Origin: Lachnospiraceae bacterium NSJ-143
GTDB lineage: Bacteria; Bacillota; Clostridia; Lachnospirales; Anaerotignaceae
Direction: 5' to 3'
Assembly: GCA_022867625.1 (NCBI GenBank)
Contig: JALIFM010000002.1
Coordinates: 473,430-537,429 of the forward strand
Length of the DNA stretch: 64,000 nucleotides
How positions within the stretch are numbered: position 1 is the stretch's first letter; each line of letters begins with the position of its first letter. The notes under the pieces were generated by a model. The model searched no databases. It was not told the DNA's origin and saw nothing but the letters and a program-made list of their open reading frames with translations. The translations under genes were made by a program, and so were the position numbers. This document shows positions 8,437-17,502 of the stretch, one piece after another.

Positions 8437-9222
8437 ATGGATATCAGCGAAAAACTGTTAAAACTTGAAAATATCCTGGAGAGCTACGGAAAAATATGTG
8501 TAGCGTATTCAGGAGGCACCGACTCAGACTTTCTGCTTAATATGGCTGCAAAAGTATTAGGAAACAACGTAATTGCAGTCATAGCTGAGGGAAAGAATAC
8601 TGCCGCTAAAGACATAAAGGACGCCCTTCGTTTAGCTACACATACGGGGGTCAGAACCTTTGTTGAAACAGTAGATGTTTTCAGTGAGCAGGATTTTAGA
8701 AACAACACTAAAGACAGGTGCTATTATTGTAAAAAGAATATCATGTCAGCAATATTTAAGAGGGCTGAGGCTGAGGGCTTTAGTCTGGTTGCCGATGGCA
8801 AAAACGCGGACGATGCGAAACATTTTCGTCCGGGGGCCAAGGCGGCTGAGGAAATGGGTATAGTAAGCCCACTGTTTGAAGCGGGTTTTACAAAAGCGGA
8901 AATAAGACAGGCAGCGGAAGGAATTGGTTTGGAAACATGGAATAAGTCCTCCAACTCCTGTTTGGCAACAAGGTTTCCTTATAATACTGTCCTTACAGAA
9001 AAAGCGTTCGACATGGTGGAAAAGGCAGAAGAGCTTATTGCGGATATGGGCATACCTTCAGGCAGGGTACGTGTGCATGGGGATATAGCCAGAATAGAAA
9101 TGCCGCGGGAGTATTTCTGCGACTTTATTAGTGATAAATCCATTGTTTCTCTGATAAAAAATTTAGGATTCAAATATATAACTCTTGACTTAGAAGGCTT
9201 CCGCAGCGGAAGTATGGATTGA
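8437..9222 (+). CDS. larE: ATP-dependent sacrificial sulfur transferase LarE
   Basis: 261 residues. The PP-loop motif SGGTDS is at 25-30. Cys175 in SSNSCLATRF aligns with the cysteine that donates its sulfur in Lactobacillus LarE (Cys176). A CYYC pair at 95-98 is also present. LarE adenylates and thiolates the LarB product on the way to the nickel-pincer nucleotide cofactor of lactate racemase-type enzymes. GGAGGG precedes the ATG. larB begins 10 bases downstream. Confidence 0.93.
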   Translation: MDISEKLLKLENILESYGKICVAYSGGTDSDFLLNMAAKVLGNNVIAVIAEGKNTAAKDIKDALRLATHTGVRTFVETVDVFSEQDFRNNTKDRCYYCKKNIMSAIFKRAEAEGFSLVADGKNADDAKHFRPGAKAAEEMGIVSPLFEAGFTKAEIRQAAEGIGLETWNKSSNSCLATRFPYNTVLTEKAFDMVEKAEELIADMGIPSGRVRVHGDIARIEMPREYFCDFISDKSIVSLIKNLGFKYITLDLEGFRSGSMD

Positions 9223-9232
9223 GGTGCTCAGG

Positions 9233-9988
9233 TTGGACATTAGAAAATTACTTGACGAATATAAAGAAGGAATTATTTCTTTAGATGAGGCTGAGCGCAA
9301 GCTCAAAATTGCGCCTGTTGAGGATATTGGATATGCGGTTGTAGACCACCAAAGGGAAATGCGAAACGGCTGCCCTGAGGTTATTTACTGTGCGGGAAAA
9401 ACTTCACAGCAAATTGTGGGAATTATAGGCAGTATGCTGAACGCTGGAACGAAAAACATACTTGGCACAAGAGCTGACAGACAGAAGTTTGATGCTGTTA
9501 AAGCGGTTTACGACGATGCGGTGTACTATGATGACGCGCGCATAATAAAAATAGAACGGGAGCCTCTTGAAAAAACAGGCGGAACCATTGTTGTGGCGAC
9601 AGGTGGAACAAGTGATATACCTGTTGCTGAGGAAGCCGCTATTACATGTGAATATCTTGGAAATAATGTTGAGCGCTTGTATGATGTTGGCGTTGCAGGA
9701 CTTCACCGTATTTTATCAAGGCTTGACATCATAACAAAAGCGGATGTTATTATTGCCGTTGCCGGTATGGAAGGAGCTTTGGCCAGTGTTATAGGAGGGC
9801 TTACGGACAAGCCTGTTATTGCTGTGCCTACATCTGTGGGATACGGAGCAAATTTTAACGGTTTATCTTCTTTATTATGCATGCTTAACAGTTGTGCTAA
9901 TGGAGTTGTTGTGGTAAACATTGATAACGGTTTTGGAGCGGGATATACAGCAAATAGTATAAATAAGTTGGGGGTTAGGAGAAAATGA
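9233..9988 (+). CDS. larB: Pyridinium-3,5-biscarboxylic acid mononucleotide synthase LarB
   Basis: 251 residues. Family markers are GCPEVIYCAGKT, GTRADRQKFDAVKA and the AIR-carboxylase-like C-terminal half (VAGMEGALASVIGGL, VPTSVGYGA). LarB carboxylates and hydrolyses nicotinic acid adenine dinucleotide, the first step of nickel-pincer cofactor synthesis. The start is taken as TTG 9233, which has GAGGTG 6 bases upstream; the GTG at 9224 lies within that ribosome site. The stop overlaps the larC start in ATGA. Confidence 0.92.
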   Translation: MDIRKLLDEYKEGIISLDEAERKLKIAPVEDIGYAVVDHQREMRNGCPEVIYCAGKTSQQIVGIIGSMLNAGTKNILGTRADRQKFDAVKAVYDDAVYYDDARIIKIEREPLEKTGGTIVVATGGTSDIPVAEEAAITCEYLGNNVERLYDVGVAGLHRILSRLDIITKADVIIAVAGMEGALASVIGGLTDKPVIAVPTSVGYGANFNGLSSLLCMLNSCANGVVVVNIDNGFGAGYTANSINKLGVRRK

Positions 9989-10845
9989 AAAAAGTATTAT
10001 ATTTTGATTGTTTTTCAGGTATCAGCGGCGATATGACACTTGCCGCGCTTATTGACCTTGGTGTGGACAAAGAGGCCTTTTTGTCAGAGCTTGCAAAGCT
10101 TAATGTTGAAGGCTTTAAGGTTGAGCTTTCAAGGACTGAAAAGAGCGGAATAGGCGCTCAGGATGTGGATGTTATTTTGACTAACGGAGAATTTGAACAT
10201 GAAGAACATCACCATCACGAAGAACACGAGCATCACCATGAGCACACACATAATCACGAAGACCATTGCCATGAGCATGACGGACATCACTGCCACCACA
10301 GCCATGAACACCATCATGCACATGTACACAGGAATATAGACGATATAACAGCTATAATTGATAACAGCACAATATCGAATAACGCTAAAAATCTTGCTAA
10401 GAAGATATTTATGCGTGTAGCTGAAGCTGAGGCGAAAGTACATTCAAAACCTTTAAATGAAGTGCATTTTCATGAGGTTGGCGCTCTTGACTCAATCGTT
10501 GATATTGTTGGAACTGCCATATTAATTGATATGATTAAGCCGGACAAAATATACTCATCAGTAGTAAATGACGGACACGGTTTTGTTAAGTGTCAGCACG
10601 GATATATGCCTGTGCCAGCGCCTGCTACTGCTGAGATTTTTGCCGCATCTAATGTAGTTTACCATCAGATTGATGTAAACAGTGAGATGGTAACACCTAC
10701 CGGAGCGGCCATAATTGCTGAGCTTTCGGAAAGCTTTGGCATGTGTCCTCCTATGAATATTAAAAAGACAGGATATGGCGCAGGTAAAAAGGATTTTTCC
10801 ATACCTAATATACTTCGTGTTATGATTGGTGAAACAGAGGATTAA
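9985..10845 (+). CDS. larC1: LarC N-terminal part (nickel insertion), His-rich
   Basis: 286 residues corresponding to the N-terminal domain of LarC, the nickel-loading cyclometallase. It begins YFDCFSGISGDMTLAALIDLG and has HSKPLNEVHFHEVGALDSIVD and PAPATAEIFA. Residues ~72-113 are a run dominated by His and Glu/Asp, a likely nickel-binding or storage stretch. The frame ends at TAA (10843-10845), then two codons (ATT ATG) restart in the same frame as larC2. Many bacteria have a single larC; Lactobacillus joins two pieces by a frameshift. Here the pieces are in frame, separated only by the stop. Confidence 0.9.
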   Translation: MKKVLYFDCFSGISGDMTLAALIDLGVDKEAFLSELAKLNVEGFKVELSRTEKSGIGAQDVDVILTNGEFEHEEHHHHEEHEHHHEHTHNHEDHCHEHDGHHCHHSHEHHHAHVHRNIDDITAIIDNSTISNNAKNLAKKIFMRVAEAEAKVHSKPLNEVHFHEVGALDSIVDIVGTAILIDMIKPDKIYSSVVNDGHGFVKCQHGYMPVPAPATAEIFAASNVVYHQIDVNSEMVTPTGAAIIAELSESFGMCPPMNIKKTGYGAGKKDFSIPNILRVMIGETED

Positions 10846-10848
10846 ATT

Positions 10849-11292
10849 ATGCCTGAAAGATATACTGACAGTATTACAATTCTTGAAACAAATATTGATG
10901 ACTCAACAGGAGAAATGCTTGGATATGTTTCAGAAAGACTGTTTAATGCCGGTGCGAAAGATGTTTTTTATTCATCTATCTATATGAAAAAAAACCGGCC
11001 GGCATATAAGCTTACGGTAATCTGCGGCGATGATTTGAAAGAAATTATGGAGGACATAATTTTTGAGGAGACCACCGCTATTGGTATACGCGCAAGGAGT
11101 GAGAACAGAACATGTCTTGGCAGAGAGATTAAAGAAGTAGAAACTGCATATGGGCCTGTTAAGGTTAAATGTGTATATACCAGAAAGGGCCGGCGGCTGT
11201 ATCCTGAATTTGATTCGGCCAGAAAGATTGCAGAAAAATTCAGCGTTCCTCTCTGTGAAGTTTATGCTGAGGTCAGCAAGGCTGAAAAGTAA
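10849..11292 (+). CDS. larC2: LarC C-terminal part
   Basis: 147 residues matching the C-terminal domain of LarC: ILETNIDDSTGEMLGYVSERL, AKDVFYSSIYMKKNRPAYKLTVIC and the metal-centre region. It starts 3 bases after the larC1 stop in the same reading frame; AGAGG at 10836-10840 gives it a modest ribosome site 8 bases upstream. It is either translated as a separate coupled subunit or joined to larC1 by stop readthrough. TAA is the least leaky stop, so a separate subunit is more likely. Confidence 0.88.
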   Translation: MPERYTDSITILETNIDDSTGEMLGYVSERLFNAGAKDVFYSSIYMKKNRPAYKLTVICGDDLKEIMEDIIFEETTAIGIRARSENRTCLGREIKEVETAYGPVKVKCVYTRKGRRLYPEFDSARKIAEKFSVPLCEVYAEVSKAEK

Positions 11293-11612
11293 GCTGTATA
11301 TAGCAGGTTACAATGCTTATGGATTTGGCTTAGCGGCCTTAAATTTGAGGATTATTTTTTGTTTTGGGAGGTATCTGCTTTTTCAAATTCGGCAGGTGCT
11401 AAAGCACCATGCCGTAATAACTGCTTAAATTAGCCTCATAAAAATTTAACATTTGTTTCATTTGTTTTTTGACTGTAACAATTAGTTAACATGTATTGCA
11501 AATGAATTGTAAATAATTTTTAATTTTCATGTAACAGAGAATATTATTTAAGTGTAAAATTGTGCATTTATGCTAAATAATGTCAATTAGGCCCTCATTT
11601 TACAAAAATCTA
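11293..11612. other. Gene-free, AT-rich intergenic stretch
   Basis: No supportable gene. A hairpin of CGGCAGGTGC against GCACC-A-TGCCG lies at about 11391-11413 without a T-run. TGTAAC or TGTAAA hexamers recur (near 11475, 11510 and 11531), but none of these forms a clean 5-base-spaced pair like the one at 11647. Confidence 0.5.
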
Positions 11613-11641
11613 TTGACTTTTACAGGATAGTTTTTTATACT
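11613..11641 (+). promoter_or_regulatory. Promoter of the NlpC/P60 gene
   Basis: TTGACT (11613-11618), 17-base spacer, TATACT (11636-11641). The predicted start point is near 11648, on top of the WalR-like repeat. Confidence 0.8.
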
Positions 11642-11646
11642 ATTCT

Positions 11647-11663
11647 TGTAACAAAAATGTAAC
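11647..11663 (+). promoter_or_regulatory. WalR-like direct repeat
   Basis: TGTAAC-AAAAA-TGTAAC exactly fits the WalR (YycF) consensus of two TGTWAH hexamers separated by five bases. It covers the likely transcription start of a cell-wall hydrolase gene. In Bacillus, boxes at this location mediate repression. Confidence 0.65.
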
Positions 11664-11682
11664 ATTTGATTGGGGGATATTC

Positions 11683-12885
11683 ATGAAACTGAAAAGAATA
11701 GTGCCTTCGGCAGCTGTCATAGGTACATTAATAGCTGTTGGATGCAGTATAACAGCCTTAGCAAATGGCACAGGTATTGTTAGCACAAATCAAATAAATG
11801 TCAGACAGACGGCTGATACGGAGTCTGAAAAATTGGGCCTGCTGTTTGAGGGTGATGAGATTAATATACTTTCTGGTGAAGGCAACTGGTACAAGATTGA
11901 TTATAACAACCAGGAGGCGTATGTCTTTTCAGATTATATAAGCGTGTCTCAGGCTGAAGGAAAAGTTGGTGCAGATAAAGTAAACGTAAGAAGTGATGCA
12001 TCTACAGATTCTGAGGTTGTCGCAACTGTAAACAGCGGAGATACGGTTAAGGTTATAGGAAGTAATGATGACTGGTATAAAATAGTAAGAACAAATGGTG
12101 AAACTGCTTTTGTCAGCAAAGAGTATATCGCTGGTGATATTTTAGACAAGGTTGGAGTTGCAGGCAAGCCGCAGGAGGAAGATAAGTCTTCTGATAATAC
12201 TGTGACAGCTGCCGCAGTATCTTCTCTGACATCTTCACCTGTTGATGAAGATAAAGGTTTTGCCGAGGTTTCAAATAAATACGCGGCTGTAACTGCTTCG
12301 GGGGGTTTGAGAATCAGAAGTGGTGCAGGTACTAATTTTGATGTTTTGGCGACTCTTGTATATGGCGATTATGTAGATGTTGTTGCTATAGGAAGTGAAT
12401 GGGTCAAGATAAGCAATGGAACTGTAACAGGTTATGTAAGTGCCGAATATGTATCAATAAGAGACGGTGAAAAACCTTCAAGAGGTTCAGCCGGCTCGTC
12501 AAAGGGACAAGCTGTTGTTGATTATGCAAAACAGTTTATCGGTACCCCATATGTATGGGGAGGCACAAACCTTACATCGGGAGTTGATTGTTCGGGGTTT
12601 GTATATGCAGTTTATAAAAACTTTGGAATAGGTTTAAACCGCAGTTCAGCTTCAATGGTGTCAAATGGAGTGCCTGTTTCACAGTCTGAGCTTGTTGCTG
12701 GTGATTTAGTTTTCTTTGATACTGACGGAGTAAATGATGGAGGTATATCGCATGTAGGTATTTATATAAGTGGAGGGGAGTACATACACGCCTCATCCGG
12801 CAAAGCCTACAGCGTTACTATTTCATCATTATACGATGACTACAGTGCAAGTACATATGTAACAGCAAGACGCGTGTTAAGATGA
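11683..12885 (+). CDS. Secreted NlpC/P60 peptidoglycan endopeptidase with three SH3b domains
   Basis: 400 residues. A signal peptide (~1-27) precedes SH3b domains at ~30-88, ~94-150 and ~200-260, a Ser/Thr-rich linker, and a C-terminal NlpC/P60 domain. Catalytic residues are Cys303 (VDCSGFVY), His357 (SHVGIY) and His369 (YIHASS). It should cut stem-peptide bonds in peptidoglycan, as DL-endopeptidases do. GGGGGA precedes the ATG. It has its own promoter and a WalR-like box, placing it with growth-linked cell-wall hydrolases (inference). Confidence 0.93.
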   Translation: MKLKRIVPSAAVIGTLIAVGCSITALANGTGIVSTNQINVRQTADTESEKLGLLFEGDEINILSGEGNWYKIDYNNQEAYVFSDYISVSQAEGKVGADKVNVRSDASTDSEVVATVNSGDTVKVIGSNDDWYKIVRTNGETAFVSKEYIAGDILDKVGVAGKPQEEDKSSDNTVTAAAVSSLTSSPVDEDKGFAEVSNKYAAVTASGGLRIRSGAGTNFDVLATLVYGDYVDVVAIGSEWVKISNGTVTGYVSAEYVSIRDGEKPSRGSAGSSKGQAVVDYAKQFIGTPYVWGGTNLTSGVDCSGFVYAVYKNFGIGLNRSSASMVSNGVPVSQSELVAGDLVFFDTDGVNDGGISHVGIYISGGEYIHASSGKAYSVTISSLYDDYSASTYVTARRVLR

Positions 12886-12896
12886 TTTAAAACAAT

Positions 12897-12930
12897 AAGC
12901 AGACGGCGGTAATAACCAGCTGTCTGCTTT
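12897..12930 (+). terminator. Hairpin after the NlpC/P60 gene
   Basis: AAGCAGAC paired with GTCTGCTT, with partial pairing inside. The downstream T-run is weak (TTTAAGCTGTTT), so termination may be incomplete and the following peptidase gene may be partly co-transcribed. Confidence 0.55.
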
Positions 12931-12988
12931 AAGCTGTTTATTGAAATGCTTTTGACAGCCTAAAATAAATTGTTTGGTGAGGTATTTT

Positions 12989-14185
12989 ATGAAGAAATAT
13001 GTTATGCATATCAGGAAATTTTTAGCTGTTTGCTGTGCCTTATGCATCACTACAGCGGTTTTTAACCCCTACGTGGCAGAAGCCGCCAAGACATTGCAGC
13101 AATTAAAAAACGAGAGAGATGCTCTTGCTAAGAAAACAAAAGAGGCAAAAGCTGCCCTTGACAATATAAAAAACCAGCAGGTTACTGTCCAGCAGGAAAT
13201 TGATGCTCTTGACAAAGTAGTTGCTGCTGCCAGCGAGGAATACAACAGGTCAAAAGAGGACCTTGAAGAAGTATCTGCCAGACTGGAAGAATCTCAGGCG
13301 GAGCTTGATGAAGCTACCAAAAAAAGGGAACAACAGTTTAATGTATTTGGAAAGAGAATTAAATTTTTGTATGAAAAGGGCGATTCCGGCTACCTTGATG
13401 TTATATTTGAGTCTAAAAGCATATCTGACATGCTTACAAGAATGCAGTATGTAGAAGATATAATGGAATATGATGATAAGATTCTTACAAATCTGAAAGA
13501 AATTGAACAGCTTATCAAGGATAAGACCGATGAAATAGCCAAAGAAAAAGAGGAAGTAGAGGAGCTGGTAAAGGAAAATGAAGCTAAACAGCAGGAGCTG
13601 AACAAAGCGCTTGACGATAAGAAGGTTAAGCTTCAGGCATATAAACAGGATGAGGAAAAGTATAAGCAAATTATAGCTAATGATGAAAAAGCAAGTCAGG
13701 AGGTTGAGGCCCTTATAAGGTCGGCAACATCATCATCTTCATCTTCGGGCTATGTATATACAGGCGGTAAGCTGAATTGGCCTGTTCCGTCAAAGTCAGC
13801 ATCATCATCTAGCTTAAGCAGCGGATTTGTAGGGCGCAACAGCCCTGTTGGAAGGGGCTATGAGTTCCATACAGGCTATGATATACCTGCGGCATACGGT
13901 TCAAATATTGTGGCGGCAGAGGCTGGAAAAGTAATATATTCTGGCTGGATGAGCGGATACGGCAATACAATAATGATAGACCACGGCGGCGGACTGGTTA
14001 CATTGTATGGCCACAACTCCAGTCTTGTTGTCAGCAAAGGGCAGACTGTGACAAGAGGTCAGTCTGTGGCAAAATGCGGGTCAACCGGCTATTCTACCGG
14101 TAACCACTGCCATTTTGAGGTACGTGTAAATGGAAAGGCTGTAAGTCCAGAGCCATATTTAGGAGTAAGAAACATAGCACGATAA
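12989..14185 (+). CDS. Secreted M23 (LytM) peptidase with EnvC-like coiled coil
   Basis: 398 residues. Signal peptide ~1-33 (ends VAEAA). Residues ~35-245 form a long charged coiled coil, followed by a Ser-rich linker and a LytM domain. Zinc ligands are seen at His294/Asp298 (HTGYD) and His375 in HCHFEV, with His373 beside it. The plan is that of EnvC/NlpD-type or PcsB-related proteins that act on septal peptidoglycan. ATG 12989 has GGTGAGG 6 bases upstream, better than an upstream TTG. Confidence 0.9.
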   Translation: MKKYVMHIRKFLAVCCALCITTAVFNPYVAEAAKTLQQLKNERDALAKKTKEAKAALDNIKNQQVTVQQEIDALDKVVAAASEEYNRSKEDLEEVSARLEESQAELDEATKKREQQFNVFGKRIKFLYEKGDSGYLDVIFESKSISDMLTRMQYVEDIMEYDDKILTNLKEIEQLIKDKTDEIAKEKEEVEELVKENEAKQQELNKALDDKKVKLQAYKQDEEKYKQIIANDEKASQEVEALIRSATSSSSSSGYVYTGGKLNWPVPSKSASSSSLSSGFVGRNSPVGRGYEFHTGYDIPAAYGSNIVAAEAGKVIYSGWMSGYGNTIMIDHGGGLVTLYGHNSSLVVSKGQTVTRGQSVAKCGSTGYSTGNHCHFEVRVNGKAVSPEPYLGVRNIAR

Positions 14186-14196
14186 ATTTATAGAAT

Positions 14197-14236
14197 TTAA
14201 GGCTCTTCTTTAAATAATAATAAAGGAGGGCCTTAA
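14197..14236 (+). terminator. Terminator after the M23 peptidase gene
   Basis: A 16-bp stem, TTAAGGC plus TCTTCTTTA against TAAAGGAGG plus GCCTTAA with two G-U pairs. The trailing sequence is ATATTT, so the T-run is weak. Confidence 0.7.
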
Positions 14237-14331
14237 ATATTTCCAAAAATATTTTCATAAAAAGCTGGCAATATATATTACTATAAGCGAATATTAAAAA
14301 TAAGACATAATTTTATTTATTAATGCTTTTA

Positions 14332-14361
14332 TTGACATTTGTATAATGATATGCTTATAAT
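14332..14361 (+). promoter_or_regulatory. Promoter of mrp
   Basis: TTGACA (14332-14337), 18-base spacer, TATAAT (14356-14361). Confidence 0.75.
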
Positions 14362-14395
14362 TTAAAGATAGAAAATAGGAATGGAGCTGATTAAA

Positions 14396-15226
14396 ATGAG
14401 CGAAAGCTGCTCACATGATTGTTCTAACTGTTCTGAAAACTGTAGTGAGAGAACGCCTGAAAGTTTTATTATTGAACCTAATAAATTAAGTAATATAAAA
14501 AAGATAATAGGCGTTGTCAGTGGAAAGGGCGGGGTTGGCAAATCGCTTGTCACATCAATGCTTGCCTGTTCGATGAAGAACAAAGGCTATAATGTAGGTA
14601 TTCTTGACGCTGATATAACAGGACCTTCGATACCTAAAATGTTCGGAATAACAAAAAAGGCTGGCGGAAACCAGTATGGTATGCTTCCGGTTGAAAGCCC
14701 TAACGGGATTGAAGTAATGAGTGTCAACCTTCTGGTGGACAACGATACTGACCCTGTTGTTTGGAGGGGGCCGGTAATAGCGGGAGTTGTACAGCAGTTT
14801 TATTCGGAAGTAATATGGGAAAATGTGGATTACCTGTTTGTTGATATGCCTCCTGGAACAGGCGATGTTCCGCTCACTGTTTTCCAGTCTCTTCCAATAG
14901 ACGGAATAGTGATAGTTACATCTCCTCAGGAACTTGTAAGCATGATTGTGGGAAAGGCTGTAAATATGGCTAAGCTTATGAATGTTCCAATACTTGGCGT
15001 GATTGAAAACATGAGCTATGTAGCTTGCCCTGACTGTGGAAAGAAAATCTACTTGTATGGGGAAAGCAAAATAGATATAATAGCGAACGGATACGGTGTT
15101 GATGTTATTGGTCAAATGCCTATTAATCCTGCCACTGCATCACTTTGCGACAGGGGAATGGTTTATGAGGCTGATATGTCGCCGCTTGTTCCGGCAGTGT
15201 CTAAACTTGAGGAATTAATTAAATAA
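14396..15226 (+). CDS. mrp: Mrp/NBP35-type Fe-S cluster carrier ATPase
   Basis: 276 residues. The N-terminus is rich in Cys (CSHDCSNCSENC), as in NBP35-like proteins. The deviant Walker A is GKGGVGKS, with Lys44 and Lys49. The Fe-S bridging motif CPDC is at 211-214. Such proteins assemble or carry Fe-S clusters as dimers in the cytosol. Start ATG 14396 is preceded by GGAG at a spacing of 9; ATG 14381 has no usable site. The likely Fe-S clients in the window include PurF and MiaB (inference). Confidence 0.92.
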   Translation: MSESCSHDCSNCSENCSERTPESFIIEPNKLSNIKKIIGVVSGKGGVGKSLVTSMLACSMKNKGYNVGILDADITGPSIPKMFGITKKAGGNQYGMLPVESPNGIEVMSVNLLVDNDTDPVVWRGPVIAGVVQQFYSEVIWENVDYLFVDMPPGTGDVPLTVFQSLPIDGIVIVTSPQELVSMIVGKAVNMAKLMNVPILGVIENMSYVACPDCGKKIYLYGESKIDIIANGYGVDVIGQMPINPATASLCDRGMVYEADMSPLVPAVSKLEELIK

Positions 15227-15307
15227 GTAAATTATATACGCCGGGAATGTTTGTCTTTCCCGGACGGTACATACAATATAAACCAGTTGGTTTTCAGGAG
15301 GTTCATT

Positions 15308-16012
15308 ATGAAAAAGCTTGATATGCTTTATGAGGGAAAGGCAAAAAAAGTATTTAAAACTGAAGACGAAAATTTGCTTATAGTTGACTATAAGGATGAC
15401 GCAACTGCTTTTAATGGTCTTAAAAAAGGTCAGATTATGGGAAAAGGCGTTATTAACAACAAAATGACAAATATTATATTGAAATATCTTGCAGATAACG
15501 GTATTGAAACACATTTTGTTGAGGAATTAAGTGACAGAGAAACTCTGGTTAAACGTGTTTCTATTGTCCCTCTTGAGGTTATTATAAGGAACGTAGCTGC
15601 CGGAAGCTTTTCTAAAAAATTCGGAGTTGAGGAGGGTACTCAGCTCAAAAATCCGATACTTGAATTTTCATACAAAAACGATGAGCTTGGCGACCCTATG
15701 ATTAATGAGCTTCAGGCTTTGGCTATAGGCATTACTACACGTGAGGAGCTTGACTCTATTTCTGAGCAGGCGCTTAAGGTTAACGAGCTGCTTAAGAAGT
15801 TTTTCCTTAACGTGGGCATTAAGCTTATTGACTTTAAAATTGAGTTTGGCCGCTACGACGGAAGGGTTATACTGGCAGATGAAATTTCGCCGGATACATG
15901 CAGGCTTTGGGATGCTGAGACAAACGAAAAGCTTGATAAGGACCGTTTCCGCAGGGATATGGGAAATGTGGAGGAAGCATATCAGGAAGTATGGAGAAGG
16001 ATAACAAAATGA
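15308..16012 (+). CDS. purC: SAICAR synthetase
   Basis: 234 residues, the normal bacterial length. Markers are [12 protein letters not shown], the ATP-binding region, VVRNVAAGS-like [26 protein letters not shown] and [15 protein letters not shown]. It joins aspartate to CAIR in purine synthesis, forming SAICAR. CAGGAGGT precedes ATG 15308 by 6 bases. The stop overlaps the purF start in ATGA, so purC-purF-purB is an operon. A small CCGGGAA/TTTCCCGG hairpin lies at 15241-15264 between mrp and purC. Confidence 0.96.
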   Translation: MKKLDMLYEGKAKKVFKTEDENLLIVDYKDDATAFNGLKKGQIMGKGVINNKMTNIILKYLADNGIETHFVEELSDRETLVKRVSIVPLEVIIRNVAAGSFSKKFGVEEGTQLKNPILEFSYKNDELGDPMINELQALAIGITTREELDSISEQALKVNELLKKFFLNVGIKLIDFKIEFGRYDGRVILADEISPDTCRLWDAETNEKLDKDRFRRDMGNVEEAYQEVWRRITK

Positions 16013-17502
16013 TTGATAAGAGAATAGAAACCATTTCCGATACAGCAGGATACAGTGACAACGACGAACTTAAGGAAGAATGCGGTGTTTTTGGCATATA
16101 TAACAATGACGACCTTGACAGCGGCAGAGTAGTGTACTACGGCCTTTTTTCACTGCAGCACAGAGGGCAGGAAAGCTGCGGAATAGCTGTAACTGATGAT
16201 ACTGTTGTAAAACAGTACAAGGACATGGGCCTTGTACCTGATGTTTTTAATTCTGATATACTGGATAACCTTACCGGAAAAATAGCGGTAGGGCATGTAA
16301 GGTACTCTACAGCCGGCGGAAGTATAAGGCAGAACTCACAGCCGCTTGTGTCCAGGTATCTTAAGGGAGCGCTTACAATCAGCCATAACGGAAACCTTGT
16401 AAACGCTTTGCAGCTTAGGGAAAAATTTGAAAACGAAGGCTTTATATTTCAGACAACAATCGACACAGAGGTAATAGCCTACGTAATAGCCAGAGAGCGG
16501 GTTAAAAATCCGTCTATTGAGGAAGCTATAAGCAGGATGATGGATATTGTTGAGGGCAGCTATGCTCTGCTTGTAATGAGTCCTAAAAAGCTTATTGGCT
16601 GCCGTGACCCAAGGGGCATCAGGCCGCTTGTTATTGGCAAGCGCGGAAATTCATATATATTAAGCTCTGAAAGCTGTGCTCTTGATTCTGTTGGTGCTGA
16701 ATTTGTGAGGGATGTTGAACCGGGAGAAATAGTTGTAATTGACGAAACAGGACTGCACTCAATAAAAACCCACTGTGGAAAAAAGAAAACCGCACTTTGT
16801 ATATTTGAGCTGATTTACTTTGCAAGACCTGACAGCTATATAGAAGGCATCAGTGTTTATGAGTCAAGGAAGGAAGCCGGAAGGCAGCTTGCACTTGAGC
16901 ACCCTGTGGATGCTGACCTTGTAATAGGTGTGCCTGACAGCGGTATTGACGCGGCTATTGGATATTCTGAACAGAGCGGCATACCTTATGGCAAAGGGCT
17001 TGTCAAAAACAGATATATAGGAAGAACATTTATAAGCCCTACACAGTCCGCACGTGAGGACGGCGTAAAAATAAAACTCAATGCACTTAGGAGCGCTGTT
17101 GAGGGAAAAAGAATCATAATGGTTGACGACTCAATTGTAAGGGGTACAACTGTAGCAAGGCTGGTTAAGATTTTGAGAAACGCAGGGGCTAAAGAGGTCC
17201 ATATGCGTGTAAGCTCACCGCCGTTTATGTGGCCATGCTATTATGGTACTGATGTTCCTACAAGAGACAAGCTTATTGCGTGCAGGTATTCTTTAGACGA
17301 GATAGCTGATGTGGCTGGAGTTGACAGCCTTGGTTATCTTGGCATAGATAAGCTGGAAAGCCTTAAGCTTGGGGCGGACTTTGGACATTGTGACGCATGC
17401 TTTACAGGAAACTATCCTACTGAGCTGCCACCAGTACATGAGGAGGAGGAAAAGGATAATGAAATCGAAATACGAAAGCCCCCTAAATTCACGATACTCT
17501 AG
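16009..17502 (+). CDS. purF: Amidophosphoribosyltransferase (Fe-S, propeptide type)
   Basis: 497 residues. The catalytic cysteine is Cys25 in [10 protein letters not shown], so a 24-residue propeptide must be removed, longer than the 11 residues of Bacillus PurF. Class II glutaminase features are [11 protein letters not shown] and VRYSTAG; the PRPP motif is [11 protein letters not shown]. The [4Fe-4S] cysteines are seen in [17 protein letters not shown] and CDACF. It commits PRPP to purine synthesis. Start ATG 16009 has GGAGAAGG 8 bases upstream. The 3' end overlaps purB by 44 bases. Confidence 0.96.
   Translation: MIDKRIETISDTAGYSDNDELKEECGVFGIYNNDDLDSGRVVYYGLFSLQHRGQESCGIAVTDDTVVKQYKDMGLVPDVFNSDILDNLTGKIAVGHVRYSTAGGSIRQNSQPLVSRYLKGALTISHNGNLVNALQLREKFENEGFIFQTTIDTEVIAYVIARERVKNPSIEEAISRMMDIVEGSYALLVMSPKKLIGCRDPRGIRPLVIGKRGNSYILSSESCALDSVGAEFVRDVEPGEIVVIDETGLHSIKTHCGKKKTALCIFELIYFARPDSYIEGISVYESRKEAGRQLALEHPVDADLVIGVPDSGIDAAIGYSEQSGIPYGKGLVKNRYIGRTFISPTQSAREDGVKIKLNALRSAVEGKRIIMVDDSIVRGTTVARLVKILRNAGAKEVHMRVSSPPFMWPCYYGTDVPTRDKLIACRYSLDEIADVAGVDSLGYLGIDKLESLKLGADFGHCDACFTGNYPTELPPVHEEEEKDNEIEIRKPPKFTIL

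Noticed and set aside
11150-11428. 92-codon frame overlapping the end of larC2
   Set aside because: Most of it overlaps larC2 in another frame, without a ribosome site; the non-overlapping part has no protein-like pattern.
13250-13669. 139-codon minus-strand frame
   Set aside because: Antisense of the coiled coil of the M23 peptidase; its Phe/Leu-rich composition reflects the Lys/Glu codons opposite.
15241-15264. CCGGGAA/TTTCCCGG hairpin before purC considered as a riboswitch or PurR site
   Set aside because: Too small for a riboswitch and unlike the PurR box; no T-run for a terminator. It is mentioned under purC only.
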